From NCBI GenBank assembly GCA_023383705.1, contig JAHDYM010000011.1:1-56921 (forward strand): DNA of 56,921 bases, given 5' to 3'. Source of the DNA: Gammaproteobacteria bacterium. GTDB lineage: Bacteria > Pseudomonadota > Gammaproteobacteria > Steroidobacterales > GCA-2729495. How positions within the stretch are numbered: position 1 is the stretch's first letter; every line of letters begins with the position of its first letter. The notes beneath the pieces are model-generated. The model made no database searches, had not been told where the DNA came from, and saw only the letters and a program-made list of their open reading frames with translations. Of this stretch, positions 1-8,995 are shown piece by piece. A program made the position numbers and the translations under genes.

Positions 1-681
1 GAATGGGTGGATCGCACCAGCAAGGAAATTTTCGCCAACCGGACGGTGATCGTGTTTTCGCTGCCGGGTGCCTTTACGCCCACCTGTTCCTCCACCCATG
101 TGCCGCGCTACAACCAGTTCGCGCCGGCCTTCCGCAAGGCGGGTGTCGACGAGATCATCTGCATGTCGGTCAACGATGCCTTCGTCATGAACGAATGGCA
201 GGAAGACCAGCACGCCACGGACATCACCTTCATCCCCGATGGCAACGGCGAGTTCACGGAAAAGATGGGCCTGCTGGTGAACAAGGATGCCATCGGCTTC
301 GGGCGGCGCTCCTGGCGTTATTCGATGCTGGTGCGCAATGGCATCATCGAGAAGATGTTCATCGAGCCGCAGGAGCCCGGCGATCCCTTCAAGGTGTCGG
401 ATGCCGATACCATGCTGGCCTGGCTGGCGCCGAACATGGAGAAGCCGCTCGACATCACGCTGTTTACCCGCAAGGGCTGCCCGCACTGCGTGCGTGCGAA
501 AAACGCCCTGACTGCGGCCGGGCTCTGCTTCGAGGAGTTGCTGCTCAACCGGGACTACACCGACACCACGCTGCGCGCGGTGGCCGGTTCAACCTCCGTG
601 CCGCAGGTGTACGTCAACGGCAAGCACATCGGCGGTGCCGATGCGACCGAGGCCTGGCTCAAGAGCCGCAAGCCAGCCTAA
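1..681 (+). CDS. Peroxiredoxin-glutaredoxin hybrid protein, 5' end cut by window edge
   Basis: This is a thiol peroxidase of the Prx5 type fused to a glutaredoxin, expected to reduce hydroperoxides in the cytoplasm with the glutaredoxin domain as built-in reductant. The reading frame is open from base 1, so the gene starts outside the window; roughly 20 residues seem to be missing compared with the usual ~245-residue hybrids. The peroxidatic cysteine lies in the motif PGAFTPTCS at about residue 29 of the visible frame. The glutaredoxin domain begins near residue 150 and carries the active-site CPHC near residue 160, followed by the [15 protein letters not shown] glutathione-binding stretch. 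A GTG at position 7 is an in-frame internal codon, not a convincing start. The identification rests on clear motifs in the correct order. Confidence 0.93.
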   Translation, partial: EWVDRTSKEIFANRTVIVFSLPGAFTPTCSSTHVPRYNQFAPAFRKAGVDEIICMSVNDAFVMNEWQEDQHATDITFIPDGNGEFTEKMGLLVNKDAIGFGRRSWRYSMLVRNGIIEKMFIEPQEPGDPFKVSDADTMLAWLAPNMEKPLDITLFTRKGCPHCVRAKNALTAAGLCFEELLLNRDYTDTTLRAVAGSTSVPQVYVNGKHIGGADATEAWLKSRKPA

Positions 682-721
682 AAGGAGCTCCGGTCCGTGC
701 GGCCCCGGCTGCACGGACCGG

Positions 722-1564
722 CTATTCGCCGACCAGCCATTCGGCAATCCAGCCGCCCCGCGCGTCATTCGCCAGCTGCTCCCAGAGCCAGGGCAGCAGG
801 TTCGCGAGTGCGGTATCCAGTCCATACGGCGGGTTGATCACCAGCAGCCCCGAGCCGCGCAAGCCCAGGTAGCCATCGGCTTCGGTCTGCAGCCGGGTGT
901 GGAAGATCTTGCGAATGCCGGTTGCAGCCAGTTTTGCCGGCAGGCGCGCGGTCTGCGGATCGCGGAGCAGGGGATACCAGATCAGCCAGCTGCCACCGGG
1001 CCAGCGGCCATGGCCAGCGGTCACGGCCGCGATGACCGCTGCCGACTCCCGCCTGACTTCGTATGAGGGATCGATGAGCACCAGGCCACGTCGCTCCGGC
1101 GGCGGTACGAGGCCAGGCAATCCTTCGTAACTGTCCCGGTCGTGGATATGGACCCGTGCATCACGGCCGAAGCTCCGGCGCAGGCGGGCGAGTGCCCGCG
1201 GATGCAGTTCCAGCAATTCCAGGTGGTCCTCCGGCCGCAGCAGGTGGTGGGCGATCTGCGGTGATCCCGGGTATGAGCGCAGCGTGCCGGCTTCGGGGTT
1301 CGAGGCGCGGACGGCTGCCAGGTAGGGCTCGATCTCCGGCGGCGGTGCTGCTGCCGACAGGATGCGGCTGATGCCGGACCGGAACTCGGCATTGCGTCGG
1401 GCCTCGGGACTGTCCAGATCGTAAATCCCCGAGCCGGCATGGGTATCGATGACGCGCAGAGGCTTGTCTTTCCGCTGCAGGGCCCGGAGGGTCAGGGCCA
1501 GGATCGAATGCTTGAGCACATCGGCATGGTTGCCGCAGTGATATTCATGTTGGTAGCTCAGCAT
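722..1564 (-). CDS. rlmJ: 23S rRNA (adenine-2030-N6)-methyltransferase RlmJ
   Basis: The 280-residue product matches RlmJ, which methylates A2030 of 23S rRNA using S-adenosylmethionine. The N-terminus [19 protein letters not shown] is the family hallmark. The SAM-binding region [11 protein letters not shown] follows near residue 40, and the catalytic DPSYE motif (the family's version of D/N-PP-Y) sits near residue 165. Length is normal for the family. It faces the neighbouring YebC-type gene head to head with only about 20 bp between the two start codons, so both promoters must overlap the opposite gene's 5' region or lie within it. It converges on the peroxiredoxin hybrid gene. Confidence 0.93.
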   Translation of the reverse strand: MLSYQHEYHCGNHADVLKHSILALTLRALQRKDKPLRVIDTHAGSGIYDLDSPEARRNAEFRSGISRILSAAAPPPEIEPYLAAVRASNPEAGTLRSYPGSPQIAHHLLRPEDHLELLELHPRALARLRRSFGRDARVHIHDRDSYEGLPGLVPPPERRGLVLIDPSYEVRRESAAVIAAVTAGHGRWPGGSWLIWYPLLRDPQTARLPAKLAATGIRKIFHTRLQTEADGYLGLRGSGLLVINPPYGLDTALANLLPWLWEQLANDARGGWIAEWLVGE

Positions 1565-1584
1565 GCCTCTGCCACAATTACCGC

Positions 1585-2307
1585 ATGGGACGCATATTTG
1601 AAACCAGAAAACACGTGATGTTCGCCCGCTGGAACCGCATGGCGAAGCAGTTTACGCGGATCGGCAAGGACATCACCATCGCGGTGCGCGCCGGTGGACC
1701 GGATCCGGACAACAACCCGGCGCTGCGCCGGGTGATCCAGAACGCCAGGGCAGTCAACATGCCCAAGGACAAGGTCGAGAGCGCGATCAAGCGCGCATCC
1801 GGCAAGGATGTGACCAACTACGAGGAAGTGATCTACGAGGGCTACGCGCCGCACGGCGTGGCGGTGCTGGTGCAGACCGCGACCGACAACCCGACGCGTA
1901 CGGTGGGCAACATCCGCAACCTGTTCAACAAGAACGGCGGCAACCTCGGCACCTCGGGCAGCGTGGGTTTCATGTTCCGCCGCATGGGGGTTTTTCGCCT
2001 GGATCCGGCCGGCATCGACCAGGATGACCTCGAGCTGTACCTGATCGACCATGGCCTGGACGAAATGGGCGAGGGCAGCGGCGAGAAGGGCGAGCCGCAG
2101 CTGGTGATCCGCTGCAATTTTGCGGACTTCGGCCAGCTGCAGAAGGGTCTGGAAGACCGCCACCTCGTACCGCTGTCTGCCGAACAGGAATACATCTGCA
2201 CGACGCCCACGGAGCTCCCGGAGGAGCAGGCCCGCGAAGTGCTCGAGTTCGTCGACAAGCTCGAACAGGACGAGGACGTGCAAAAGGTCTTTCATACGCT
2301 CGTCTAG
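1585..2307 (+). CDS. YebC/PmpR (TACO1) family protein
   Basis: A 240-residue YebC-family protein. The N-terminus [20 protein letters not shown] replaces the more common MAGHSKWANIQHRK and marks the second YebC subtype found in many proteobacteria. The family core is intact: [16 protein letters not shown], the Y(E)[16 protein letters not shown] strand, and [17 protein letters not shown] near residues 110-130. Members have been described both as DNA-binding regulators and as translation factors that relieve ribosome stalling (TACO1-like), so the molecular role is open. The gene is divergent from rlmJ and monocistronic. Confidence 0.9.
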   Translation: MGRIFETRKHVMFARWNRMAKQFTRIGKDITIAVRAGGPDPDNNPALRRVIQNARAVNMPKDKVESAIKRASGKDVTNYEEVIYEGYAPHGVAVLVQTATDNPTRTVGNIRNLFNKNGGNLGTSGSVGFMFRRMGVFRLDPAGIDQDDLELYLIDHGLDEMGEGSGEKGEPQLVIRCNFADFGQLQKGLEDRHLVPLSAEQEYICTTPTELPEEQAREVLEFVDKLEQDEDVQKVFHTLV

Positions 2308-2505
2308 CGCCGCGCCTTGTCCGATCCGGCCATCCTTCGTGCGAATTGAGCAAGCGATGGTTTCCACACCCGGTTTTCCGGGGCCGGCTGCCAGCACTGC
2401 GGCTAACCCTTATGGGAAATAGTTCTTCTATAAACTAGATTCGCCACCCTGCTTACGTAGAATGGAGCGGCTGGCAGGTCGGACTCGGTCAAAAGGGGGC
2501 GAATC

Positions 2506-2838
2506 ATGGGCGCATTGGGACACGAAGGACTGAATATCGTGGGGCCAATGGGGCCGGAGGGGCTGGATGCTTTCCTCCGCGCCGTCATAGCTGGTGCCCT
2601 GGTGGTGGTTTTCGGCGCTGTTTATGCGGCCTGTTTTGCGTTCGGGCGTTTGTTCAGCAGCCTCATCCTGATGCGGGTGGCTTATGGCTGCTTTGGCTTG
2701 CTGATGGTCACCGTCTATGTGCTGGCGACTTCGCTGCAGCTCGGTGGCGTCTGGAACGTGCTGATGGTGCTGATGTTGGTTGCCTATTTCGTTGCACCCC
2801 GCATGATCTGGCGTCTGACTGCGGCAACGCATGAATAA
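2506..2838 (+). CDS. Small integral membrane protein upstream of norC
   Basis: A 110-residue protein with three hydrophobic segments (about residues 22-45, 50-75 and 82-100), so probably an inner-membrane protein. I do not recognise a named family. A purine-rich ribosome site (AGGGGGCG) precedes the ATG. It lies 62 bp upstream of norC in the same direction and is likely co-transcribed with norC, norB and the downstream cytochrome c gene. An accessory role in nitric oxide reductase assembly is only an inference from position. The 198 bp upstream contain an AT-rich stretch with the small palindrome TCTA-N5-TAGA near 2430-2445 that could belong to its promoter; I see no clear FNR or NorR site. 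Confidence 0.65.
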   Translation: MGALGHEGLNIVGPMGPEGLDAFLRAVIAGALVVVFGAVYAACFAFGRLFSSLILMRVAYGCFGLLMVTVYVLATSLQLGGVWNVLMVLMLVAYFVAPRMIWRLTAATHE

Positions 2839-2900
2839 AAGAAAACAGGCGCAATGATTCTTGTATCTACGGGCCTTACGGCCAGAAGGAGAGCAATACC

Positions 2901-3503
2901 ATGAGTAATGTGCCCTGGTGGGCAAGTGAGAGCTTTTGGCGAAAAACAGCGATCTGGGTGACCGCTGGCATGACCCTTGTTCTCATTGCGCTGACCTTCG
3001 ATACGGTAAAAGTGATTACCGCCGGACACTCGCGTGTACCGGCTTATGAAGTGATCAACAAGCGCATCTATTACCGCATGAATACCAAGCGGAAGTTCCA
3101 GGAGCCGGTCATCGGTGAGGATGCCCCGCTGTTTGGCAAGATGCTCTCGCCTGAAGAGGCAGAGGCCATGGTCAGCCACGGCAAGATGACCGTGCAGGCC
3201 AAGAACTGCGGCAGCTGCCACACCTTGCTGGGTAACGGCGCCTACTATGCGCCCGATCTCACCAAGGCATGGCTGGATCCCGCCTGGGCCGGTGAAAGTG
3301 TCCGCGAGACCCTGATGGTCCAGTTCCTGTTGGATCCGACCACCAACGCCCGCGGTTTTGGCAGTACCCGGCGCATGCCGAACCTCCATCTCACTGAAGA
3401 AGAGGCCAGGGCCGTGGTGGCATTCCTCAAGTGGACATCTGCCATCGACACTACAGGCTTCCCCAGAAACTTTACGCCCGTTGCGCAGGAGGGCGATCTA
3501 TGA
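2901..3503 (+). CDS. norC: Nitric oxide reductase cytochrome c subunit NorC
   Basis: This 200-residue protein is the membrane-anchored cytochrome c subunit of cNOR, which passes electrons to NorB for reduction of 2 NO to N2O. One N-terminal membrane helix spans about residues 15-33. The haem c attachment motif CGSCH is at residues 103-107 and a likely axial methionine is M159 in STRRMPNL. The sequence GNGAYYAPDLTKAW after the haem is typical of NorC. An excellent AAGGAG ribosome site precedes ATG 2901. The stop codon overlaps the norB start as ATGA, indicating translational coupling. Confidence 0.95.
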   Translation: MSNVPWWASESFWRKTAIWVTAGMTLVLIALTFDTVKVITAGHSRVPAYEVINKRIYYRMNTKRKFQEPVIGEDAPLFGKMLSPEEAEAMVSHGKMTVQAKNCGSCHTLLGNGAYYAPDLTKAWLDPAWAGESVRETLMVQFLLDPTTNARGFGSTRRMPNLHLTEEEARAVVAFLKWTSAIDTTGFPRNFTPVAQEGDL

Positions 3504-4957
3504 GCACCGCCAAAATTACCGGCATCGCCGCCCTTGACGGGGGACAGCGGCTTGCCGTCAAGTATTTCGCTGTCGCCATCGTGTTGTTTGGTGCACAGAT
3601 CCTGTTCGGGTTGCTGGCGGGATTCCAGTACCTGAGTCCGGACTTCCTCTATGGTGTCGTGGACTTCAGCGTCAACCGCATGGTGCACATCAATGCCATG
3701 ATCGTGTGGATGCTGTTCGGCTTTATCGGCAGCATCTACTGGTTGATCGAGGACGAGTCGGGGACCGAAGTCGTCGGTCTCTGGCTGGGTAATCTCGCCT
3801 TCTGGCTGTTCACGATTGCAGTCGTGATCGTGGTCGTGGTGTATCTGGTCATTCAGACCGGTCCCGGTCAGATCGAGAGTATCTGGTTCATCAACGAGGG
3901 CCGGGAGTACATCGAGGCGCCACGCTGGGCCGACGTCGGCATCGTGGTCTGCCTGCTGATCTTCTTCTACAACGTGGCCGCAACCTTCATGAAGGGCCGC
4001 TGGAGCGGTATCGCTGGCGTCCTCGTACTTGACCTGGTCGCGGTTGCCGGCATGTATCTCACCGGCATGTTCTACAGCCCGAACCTGAGCATGGACCAGT
4101 TCTGGTGGTGGTGGGTAATCCACCTCTGGGTCGAAGCGACCTGGGAAGTGCTGGTCGGCTGCATCATGGCCTGGGGTCTGATCAAGACGCTCGGCGCCCG
4201 CCGGCAGATCGTCACGACCTGGCTGTATATCGAAGTCGCGCTCATGCTCGGTTCCGGTATTCTCGGTCTCGGTCACCACTACTTCTGGATCGGTACGCCG
4301 GAATACTGGCTGACGGTCGGTGGTTTCTTCTCGGCGCTCGAGCCGGTGCCGCTGGTCGCCATGGTCGTGCATGCGGTATATGACTCCGGTGTACACCGCT
4401 TCAAGAGCCCGAATCATCCGGCGCTTGCCTGGCTGATTGCCCACGCCTTCGGCAACTTCTTCGGTGCCGGCGTCTGGGGCTTCATGCACACCCTGCCACA
4501 GGTCAACATCTATACCCATGGCACCCAGTGGTCTGCATCGCATGGTCACTTTGCGTTCTTCGGTGCCTACGCGACGATGAACATCGCCGTGTTCTACATT
4601 GCTGCCCAGAGATGGCGCGGTAACGTGAACTTTGGCGGTGGTCTGGTCGACAACGGCTGGAAATGGAAGTGGGCACTGGGCCTGCTGAACGGCGGTGTCG
4701 TGGGCATGACCATGGCGTTGCTGGTTTCCGGTTACGACCAGGTGTTCATCGAGCGCGCGCTGGAAGGCGCGACCTGGTCAGGCTTCTTCAAGGCGCAGCA
4801 GAATGTCTGGTATCTGCAGGGCATGTGGTGGCGGCAGATATTTGGCTACATGACACTGGCCGGCTTCTTCCTGCTGGTCTGGGATCTCATGACCATCGGC
4901 GTACGCGAGACGCGGCCGGCCGTGTTCCCCACTGAAGTGGCTGAACACGCTGCCTAG
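3500..4957 (+). CDS. norB: Nitric oxide reductase large subunit NorB
   Basis: The 485-residue polytopic subunit of cNOR belongs to the haem-copper oxidase superfamily and carries the haem b / haem b3 / non-haem iron site. Visible signatures are HINAMIVWMLFGF near residue 60, HLWVEATWEVL near residue 210 (with the conserved Glu), GHHYFWIG near residue 258, and HGHFAFFGAYATMN near residue 350. An open frame extends 69 bp upstream into norC, but the ATG at 3500, which overlaps the norC stop, gives the expected start MSTAKITG. No norQ or norD follows; the next gene is a soluble cytochrome c. Confidence 0.95.
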   Translation: MSTAKITGIAALDGGQRLAVKYFAVAIVLFGAQILFGLLAGFQYLSPDFLYGVVDFSVNRMVHINAMIVWMLFGFIGSIYWLIEDESGTEVVGLWLGNLAFWLFTIAVVIVVVVYLVIQTGPGQIESIWFINEGREYIEAPRWADVGIVVCLLIFFYNVAATFMKGRWSGIAGVLVLDLVAVAGMYLTGMFYSPNLSMDQFWWWWVIHLWVEATWEVLVGCIMAWGLIKTLGARRQIVTTWLYIEVALMLGSGILGLGHHYFWIGTPEYWLTVGGFFSALEPVPLVAMVVHAVYDSGVHRFKSPNHPALAWLIAHAFGNFFGAGVWGFMHTLPQVNIYTHGTQWSASHGHFAFFGAYATMNIAVFYIAAQRWRGNVNFGGGLVDNGWKWKWALGLLNGGVVGMTMALLVSGYDQVFIERALEGATWSGFFKAQQNVWYLQGMWWRQIFGYMTLAGFFLLVWDLMTIGVRETRPAVFPTEVAEHAA

Positions 4958-4982
4958 GAAAATCCTTCAAGGAGATTATGAC

Positions 4983-5297
4983 GTGAAATCGACAATCATC
5001 ATCGCGACGGCAGTAGCTGCGCTGGGCTTTGGTCTGAATGCATCAGCGGCAGACCAGAACGCTGCAGTCAAGGCCAAGAACCTGTGTGCCGCCTGCCATG
5101 GTCCGCAAGGCATCAGTGTCAACCCGCTCTGGCCGAACATCGCCGGCCAGAAGGCCGACTATCTGCAGAAGGCCATGCGTGACTACAAGAACGGTACGCG
5201 CAACGACCCCTTGATGACGCCGATCGGTACGACGCTGAGCGATTCGGACATTGCCGGGCTGGCAGCGTACTACGCTGCACTGCCGGCGGGTGGCTGA
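4983..5297 (+). CDS. Periplasmic class I c-type cytochrome
   Basis: A 104-residue monohaem cytochrome c of the c553/c4 type. A signal peptide covers about residues 1-22 (cleavage after ASA). The haem motif CAACH is at residues 35-39 and the probable axial methionine is M78 in DPLMTPIG. The start is GTG at 4983, 8 nt after AAGGAG; the ATG at 4978 is out of frame and stops at once. Its position 25 bp behind norB suggests it is the electron donor to NorCB or part of the same respiratory branch. A strong terminator follows. Confidence 0.88.
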   Translation: MKSTIIIATAVAALGFGLNASAADQNAAVKAKNLCAACHGPQGISVNPLWPNIAGQKADYLQKAMRDYKNGTRNDPLMTPIGTTLSDSDIAGLAAYYAALPAGG

Positions 5298-5322
5298 CGC
5301 TTTCGCCCTGCCTGACTGAACG

Positions 5323-5361
5323 CAGGGCTGGATCCCGGACGGGATCCAGCCCTGTTTTTTT
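5323..5361 (+). terminator. Rho-independent terminator of the nor cluster
   Basis: A perfect 14-bp stem (CAGGGCTGGATCCC paired with its complement, 4-nt loop) is followed directly by a run of seven T on the plus strand. It lies 26 bp after the cytochrome c stop codon and separates the nor cluster from the convergent bilin-reductase-like gene. Confidence 0.9.
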
Positions 5362-5380
5362 GTGGCCGTGTTTGCCGGCT

Positions 5381-6286
5381 TCAGCCGCGCAGGCGGTCGT
5401 AGACCTCCGGCGTGATCATGCCGAAGTGTGATTCGCGAGCACGCTTTTCCATCGCCTCCCGCAATCCATTCCGTGCTGCTGCCGGTTCCTGTTCGAATCT
5501 TTGCTGGGTAGCCAGCGTCCACATCACATTGAGTTCCTTGTTGTGCCAGACCGGCGCATAGGGGTCGGTTTCATGTGACAGCGGCAGGCTCGGGTGTTCC
5601 TGGCTTTCCACGAAGTGGAAGGCATCGGCCACCGGTTTGCCCCAGGATTTCTCGAATATGCCGTAGGCCGGATCGTTGGCGTGCAGCACATGCTTGTACT
5701 TGTAGATGGCGTTGGTGACGATGTCGATTTCGGCCTGTGTTTCGAGCTTGCGGGCCGGCTTGTAGTAGTGCTCGATCCAGACATCGAGATAGGCGGCGGC
5801 CGCTTCGTTGAACAATGCGTTATCGACCTCGCCGTACTGGCAATGCAGCAGGTAGGGTGAGGCGGTGGTGAGCACCCACTCGATCTTTGCCTCACCGATC
5901 CCCAGCGCCTTCCGGTACTTTTCCCAGACCGGAATCAGCGGACCGTAGTCCATGTCCGGGTGCGTCGGTGAGATATCCAGCAGGGCGATGGTCTGCCTGC
6001 CGTTGCCACCGAGCTGGAACATGTAGAAGGGCACGTTGTGGGCGGTGTCCGGGATTACCAGGATCACGTTTCCCTCAAGCTTCTTGCGAACGCCATATTC
6101 CTCGAGAATGACCGAGGCCAGCTTGTCTGCGCGCCGGAAATCGGAACTCAGGTAGGTGTCCCGGCCATTCTGGCGGCGGTTGGAAAAGAACTGCTGATAG
6201 TCGTCCGTGCTGAGGAATTCCCCGAAGCGGTCCATGAACATCTTCAGGGGGCCTTTTATCTTCGTTGCCAGATGATCCATTGCCAA
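5381..6286 (-). CDS. Ferredoxin-dependent bilin reductase-like protein
   Basis: The 301-residue protein is not a common annotated family, but its layout resembles ferredoxin-dependent bilin reductases (PcyA, PebA/B, HY2), which reduce biliverdin. Seen in order: an RRADKLASVILEEYG helix (51-65), a strand NVILVIPD followed by a Pro-hydrophobic strand, the strand IALLDISPTHPDMDY (100-114) equivalent to the family's VxxIDLxP, the SPYLLH segment near 143, the helix YLDVWIEHYY (166-175), and the C-terminal YKYKHVLHANDPAYGIFEKS followed by a WGK. In canonical members an Asp follows the P-x-x-G strand; here Gln91 seems to occupy that place, so chemistry may differ. No haem oxygenase or phytochrome gene is in the window. 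It converges with the nor cluster. Homology is by eye from remembered family sequences and needs a profile search. Confidence 0.55.
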   Translation of the reverse strand: MAMDHLATKIKGPLKMFMDRFGEFLSTDDYQQFFSNRRQNGRDTYLSSDFRRADKLASVILEEYGVRKKLEGNVILVIPDTAHNVPFYMFQLGGNGRQTIALLDISPTHPDMDYGPLIPVWEKYRKALGIGEAKIEWVLTTASPYLLHCQYGEVDNALFNEAAAAYLDVWIEHYYKPARKLETQAEIDIVTNAIYKYKHVLHANDPAYGIFEKSWGKPVADAFHFVESQEHPSLPLSHETDPYAPVWHNKELNVMWTLATQQRFEQEPAAARNGLREAMEKRARESHFGMITPEVYDRLRG

Positions 6287-6396
6287 TATCCGTAACTGCC
6301 TAGATGTATTGAAGATTGTACATGATGCCCATGCTAAGCTGAAAAGATGACGCGGGCCGCCCCGGCTCCCGATCAGTAACCGTCAACCCGATTCCG

Positions 6397-7011
6397 ATGA
6401 AAGCAGATAAGCCGCTGGTCAAGGCCTGGATCGCAGGCAGCGCATGCACACTGATCGCCGCCGTGGCCCTCGCTGCAGGGGGTGGCGAAGCTCGCCGGCA
6501 GCTCGACGCCCACGAGCATGGCGTCGGCAGCCTCGATGTGGTGATCGAGGACACCAGCCTGGAAATGGTGCTGGAGGGACCGATGGCCAATTTCCTTGGC
6601 TTCGAGCATGCGCCGCGCAACAGCGCGGAAGCCATGGCACTGCAGGAAGCGCTTGCGCGCCTGCGCGATGTCCGCCGCCTGTTCCGCTTTCCTGTTGGTG
6701 CGGCATGCCAGGTCACGGGCGTCGTCATCGATGGCCCGGCCCACGCCCGGGATGGCGCCGGATCTGGCGATGGGGACCATGATCATGACGAAGCGCATGA
6801 CCGTGACCACGATGACGGGGCGCATGCCGACATCACGGCCAGCTACACGTTCCGCTGCAGCAATCCACAGGCCCTTTCGTTCGTGGATGTCGTCGTGTTT
6901 GCAGCGTTTCCGGAAACGAAGCGGCTGGTCGTGCAACTGATAGCCCCGGGGCGCCAGGGTGGCGCGACCCTGACCCCGGACCAGACCCGCGTGCAAATCG
7001 CAGCGCAATGA
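6397..7011 (+). CDS. DUF2796 family periplasmic His-rich metal-binding protein
   Basis: A 204-residue protein with an N-terminal hydrophobic signal region (about residues 10-30) and the DUF2796 signature RRQLDAHEHGVGSLDV near residue 35 and EGPMANFLGFEHAP near 62. A His/Asp-rich segment lies around residues 125-147 (pattern DHDHDEAHDRDHDD), typical of zinc-handling proteins. Families of this type accompany metal-responsive ABC cassettes. The stop codon overlaps the start of the ABC ATPase gene (ATGA), so the four genes 6397-9520 form one operon. I found no clear Zur box in the 110 bp upstream. Metal binding is strongly suggested by composition; the partner substrate is unknown. Confidence 0.82.
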   Translation: MKADKPLVKAWIAGSACTLIAAVALAAGGGEARRQLDAHEHGVGSLDVVIEDTSLEMVLEGPMANFLGFEHAPRNSAEAMALQEALARLRDVRRLFRFPVGAACQVTGVVIDGPAHARDGAGSGDGDHDHDEAHDRDHDDGAHADITASYTFRCSNPQALSFVDVVVFAAFPETKRLVVQLIAPGRQGGATLTPDQTRVQIAAQ

Positions 7012-7721
7012 CAAGCGCACCGCTCGTGGCTGTTCGCGACCTCGAATACGCCTGGCAACCGGGTCGGCCGGTACTGTCGCTTCGCGAGCTGAGCCTGGCG
7101 CCTGGCGAGCGCCTGTTCGTCAGTGGGCCGAGCGGCAGCGGGAAGAGCACGCTGCTGGGACTGATCACTGGCGTACTCCCGGTGCAGACAGGCCAGGTCG
7201 AGGTGATGGGCCATGCCATGCAGGCAATGCGTTCGGCCGAGCGCGACGCGCTGCGCGCCGACCACATCGGCGTCATCTTCCAGGTCTTCAACCTGTTGTC
7301 GTATCTCAACGTGATGGACAACGTCACGCTGCCCTGCCGCTTTTCCGCGCACCGTCGGCAGCGGGTGCTCGCGGCGGGTACCGATCTGGCGACGGAGGCC
7401 CGTCGCTTGCTCGGACGCCTCGGCCTCGACGATCCGGACCTGCCGGGACGACCGGTCACCGCGCTCAGTATCGGCCAGCAACAACGCGTGGCGGCGGCCC
7501 GGGCGCTGCTGGGCAGGCCGGAGCTGATCATTGCCGATGAGCCGACCTCGTCGCTGGACGCGCAGGCGCGTGCGGACTTCGTCGACTTGCTCGTCGGTGA
7601 ATGCCGTGCGGTCAACGCCGGCATCGTGTTCGTGAGTCACGACCTGTCGCTGGCCGGGCACTTCGACCGGCAGTTCGCGCTTGCCGATCCGGGCAGGGAG
7701 AAAGCAAGGCGGCCGGCATGA
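7008..7721 (+). CDS. ABC transporter ATP-binding protein, LolD/MacB type
   Basis: A 237-residue ATPase of the LolD/MacB branch. Walker A is GPSGSGKST near residue 38, the Q-loop is near VIFQVFNLLSYLNVMDNV, the signature is a somewhat unusual LSIGQQQRVAAARAL (SIGQQ in place of SGGQQ), and Walker B is LIIADEPT with SSLDAQ after it. It starts inside the DUF2796 stop codon and overlaps the next permease gene by ATGA, so it pairs with that permease as a mechanotransmission-type export or lipoprotein-release complex. Confidence 0.93.
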   Translation: MTSAPLVAVRDLEYAWQPGRPVLSLRELSLAPGERLFVSGPSGSGKSTLLGLITGVLPVQTGQVEVMGHAMQAMRSAERDALRADHIGVIFQVFNLLSYLNVMDNVTLPCRFSAHRRQRVLAAGTDLATEARRLLGRLGLDDPDLPGRPVTALSIGQQQRVAAARALLGRPELIIADEPTSSLDAQARADFVDLLVGECRAVNAGIVFVSHDLSLAGHFDRQFALADPGREKARRPA

Positions 7722-8989
7722 CCACGATCGGTACCATCATTCGCCTTGCCGGCCGCAGCCTGTGGAACCGGCGCGGCACTGCCATGCTGACCGTCTTCTC
7801 GATTGCGGTGAGCGTCACCCTGCTCCTCGGTGTCGAGCGCATACGCACCGAGACCCGCAGCAGTTTTGCCAACACGATATCCGGTACCGACCTGATCGTC
7901 GGTGCGCGCAGCGGTGACCTGAATCTGCTGCTTTACTCGGTGTTTCGCATCGGCAACGCGACCAACAACATCAGCTGGACGACCTACCGCGAACTCGCGC
8001 AGCGCCGGGAGGTTGCCTGGACGATCCCCGTCTCACTGGGGGATTCCCATCGGGGATTCCGGGTAATGGGAACCACGGCCGACTATTTCCGGCATTACCG
8101 CTTCGCCGGCGATCGAAACCTGCAATTTGCAGCGGGCGGCCCCTTCGATGACCTGTTCGATGCGGTGATTGGTGCCGACGTTGCCCGCCAGCTTGGCTAC
8201 GTGCAGGGACAGTCGGTGGTGATCGCCCACGGGCTGGGCGCCACCAGTTTCGTGAACCACGACGACAAGCCCTTCGTGGTCAAGGGCATCCTGAAGAAGA
8301 CCGGCACCCCGGTAGACCGGACGGTGCATGTGAGCCTGGAAGCGATCGAGGCGATTCATGCCGACTGGCAGAGTGGCGCCCGACCGCGCGGGGCGGAAAT
8401 TTCCGCGGAAGATGTCCGCAGGCTTGAGCTGAGGCCCAGGGCCATCACGGCTTTCTTCGTCGGGCTGAAATCGCGCGCTGCGACCTTTCGCCTGCAGCGG
8501 GCCATCAACGAATACCCGGAGGAGCCGTTGTCGGCAATCATCCCGGGCGTTGCGCTCCAGTCATTGTGGGATCTCGTCGGCATCGTCGAGGTCGCGCTGC
8601 TCGCGGTCAGTGCCTTCGTCGTGCTTGCCGGGCTGCTCGGGCTCCTGACCACGATCCTGACCAATCTCAACGAACGACGCAGGGAGATGGCGGTACTGCG
8701 TTCCGTCGGCGCACGCCCGTGGCACATATTCACCCTGCTGATGAGCGAAGCCGGGCTGCTGGCCGTGTGTGGAGTCGCCGCCGGATTTGGCCTGCTGTAC
8801 CTTTGCCTGGCGATTGCCGCGCCGTTCATCGAACATCGCTTCGGGATATTCATCGCGCTGAACCCGCCTGGCAGCTACGATCTGGCGATCGGCGCGATCG
8901 TCGTGTCGGTGGCGCTACTGCTGGGCGCGATCCCGGCATTCCGCGCCTATCGAAACGCGCTGGCTGACGGCCTGACCATCCGGCTCTGA
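7718..8989 (+). CDS. ABC transporter permease, FtsX/MacB family
   Basis: A 423-residue permease with the four-helix MacB/FtsX topology: one N-terminal helix (residues about 20-40), a large periplasmic MacB-like domain (about 45-290), then three C-terminal helices. The conserved ERRREMAVLRSVGARPWHIF segment near residue 330 couples it to the ATPase. The start ATG 7718 overlaps the ATPase stop; an open frame 117 bp further upstream is not the true N-terminus. The transported cargo is unknown, but the flanking DUF2796 and DUF3299 genes suggest an envelope metal or metalloprotein function. Confidence 0.92.
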   Translation: MTTIGTIIRLAGRSLWNRRGTAMLTVFSIAVSVTLLLGVERIRTETRSSFANTISGTDLIVGARSGDLNLLLYSVFRIGNATNNISWTTYRELAQRREVAWTIPVSLGDSHRGFRVMGTTADYFRHYRFAGDRNLQFAAGGPFDDLFDAVIGADVARQLGYVQGQSVVIAHGLGATSFVNHDDKPFVVKGILKKTGTPVDRTVHVSLEAIEAIHADWQSGARPRGAEISAEDVRRLELRPRAITAFFVGLKSRAATFRLQRAINEYPEEPLSAIIPGVALQSLWDLVGIVEVALLAVSAFVVLAGLLGLLTTILTNLNERRREMAVLRSVGARPWHIFTLLMSEAGLLAVCGVAAGFGLLYLCLAIAAPFIEHRFGIFIALNPPGSYDLAIGAIVVSVALLLGAIPAFRAYRNALADGLTIRL

Positions 8990-8995
8990 GGAAAA

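Noticed and set aside
3245..4549. 434-codon open frame antisense to norC/norB
   Set aside because: Composition (many His, Asp, Arg) is typical of an antisense shadow of a GC-rich membrane gene; norB has overwhelming family motifs.
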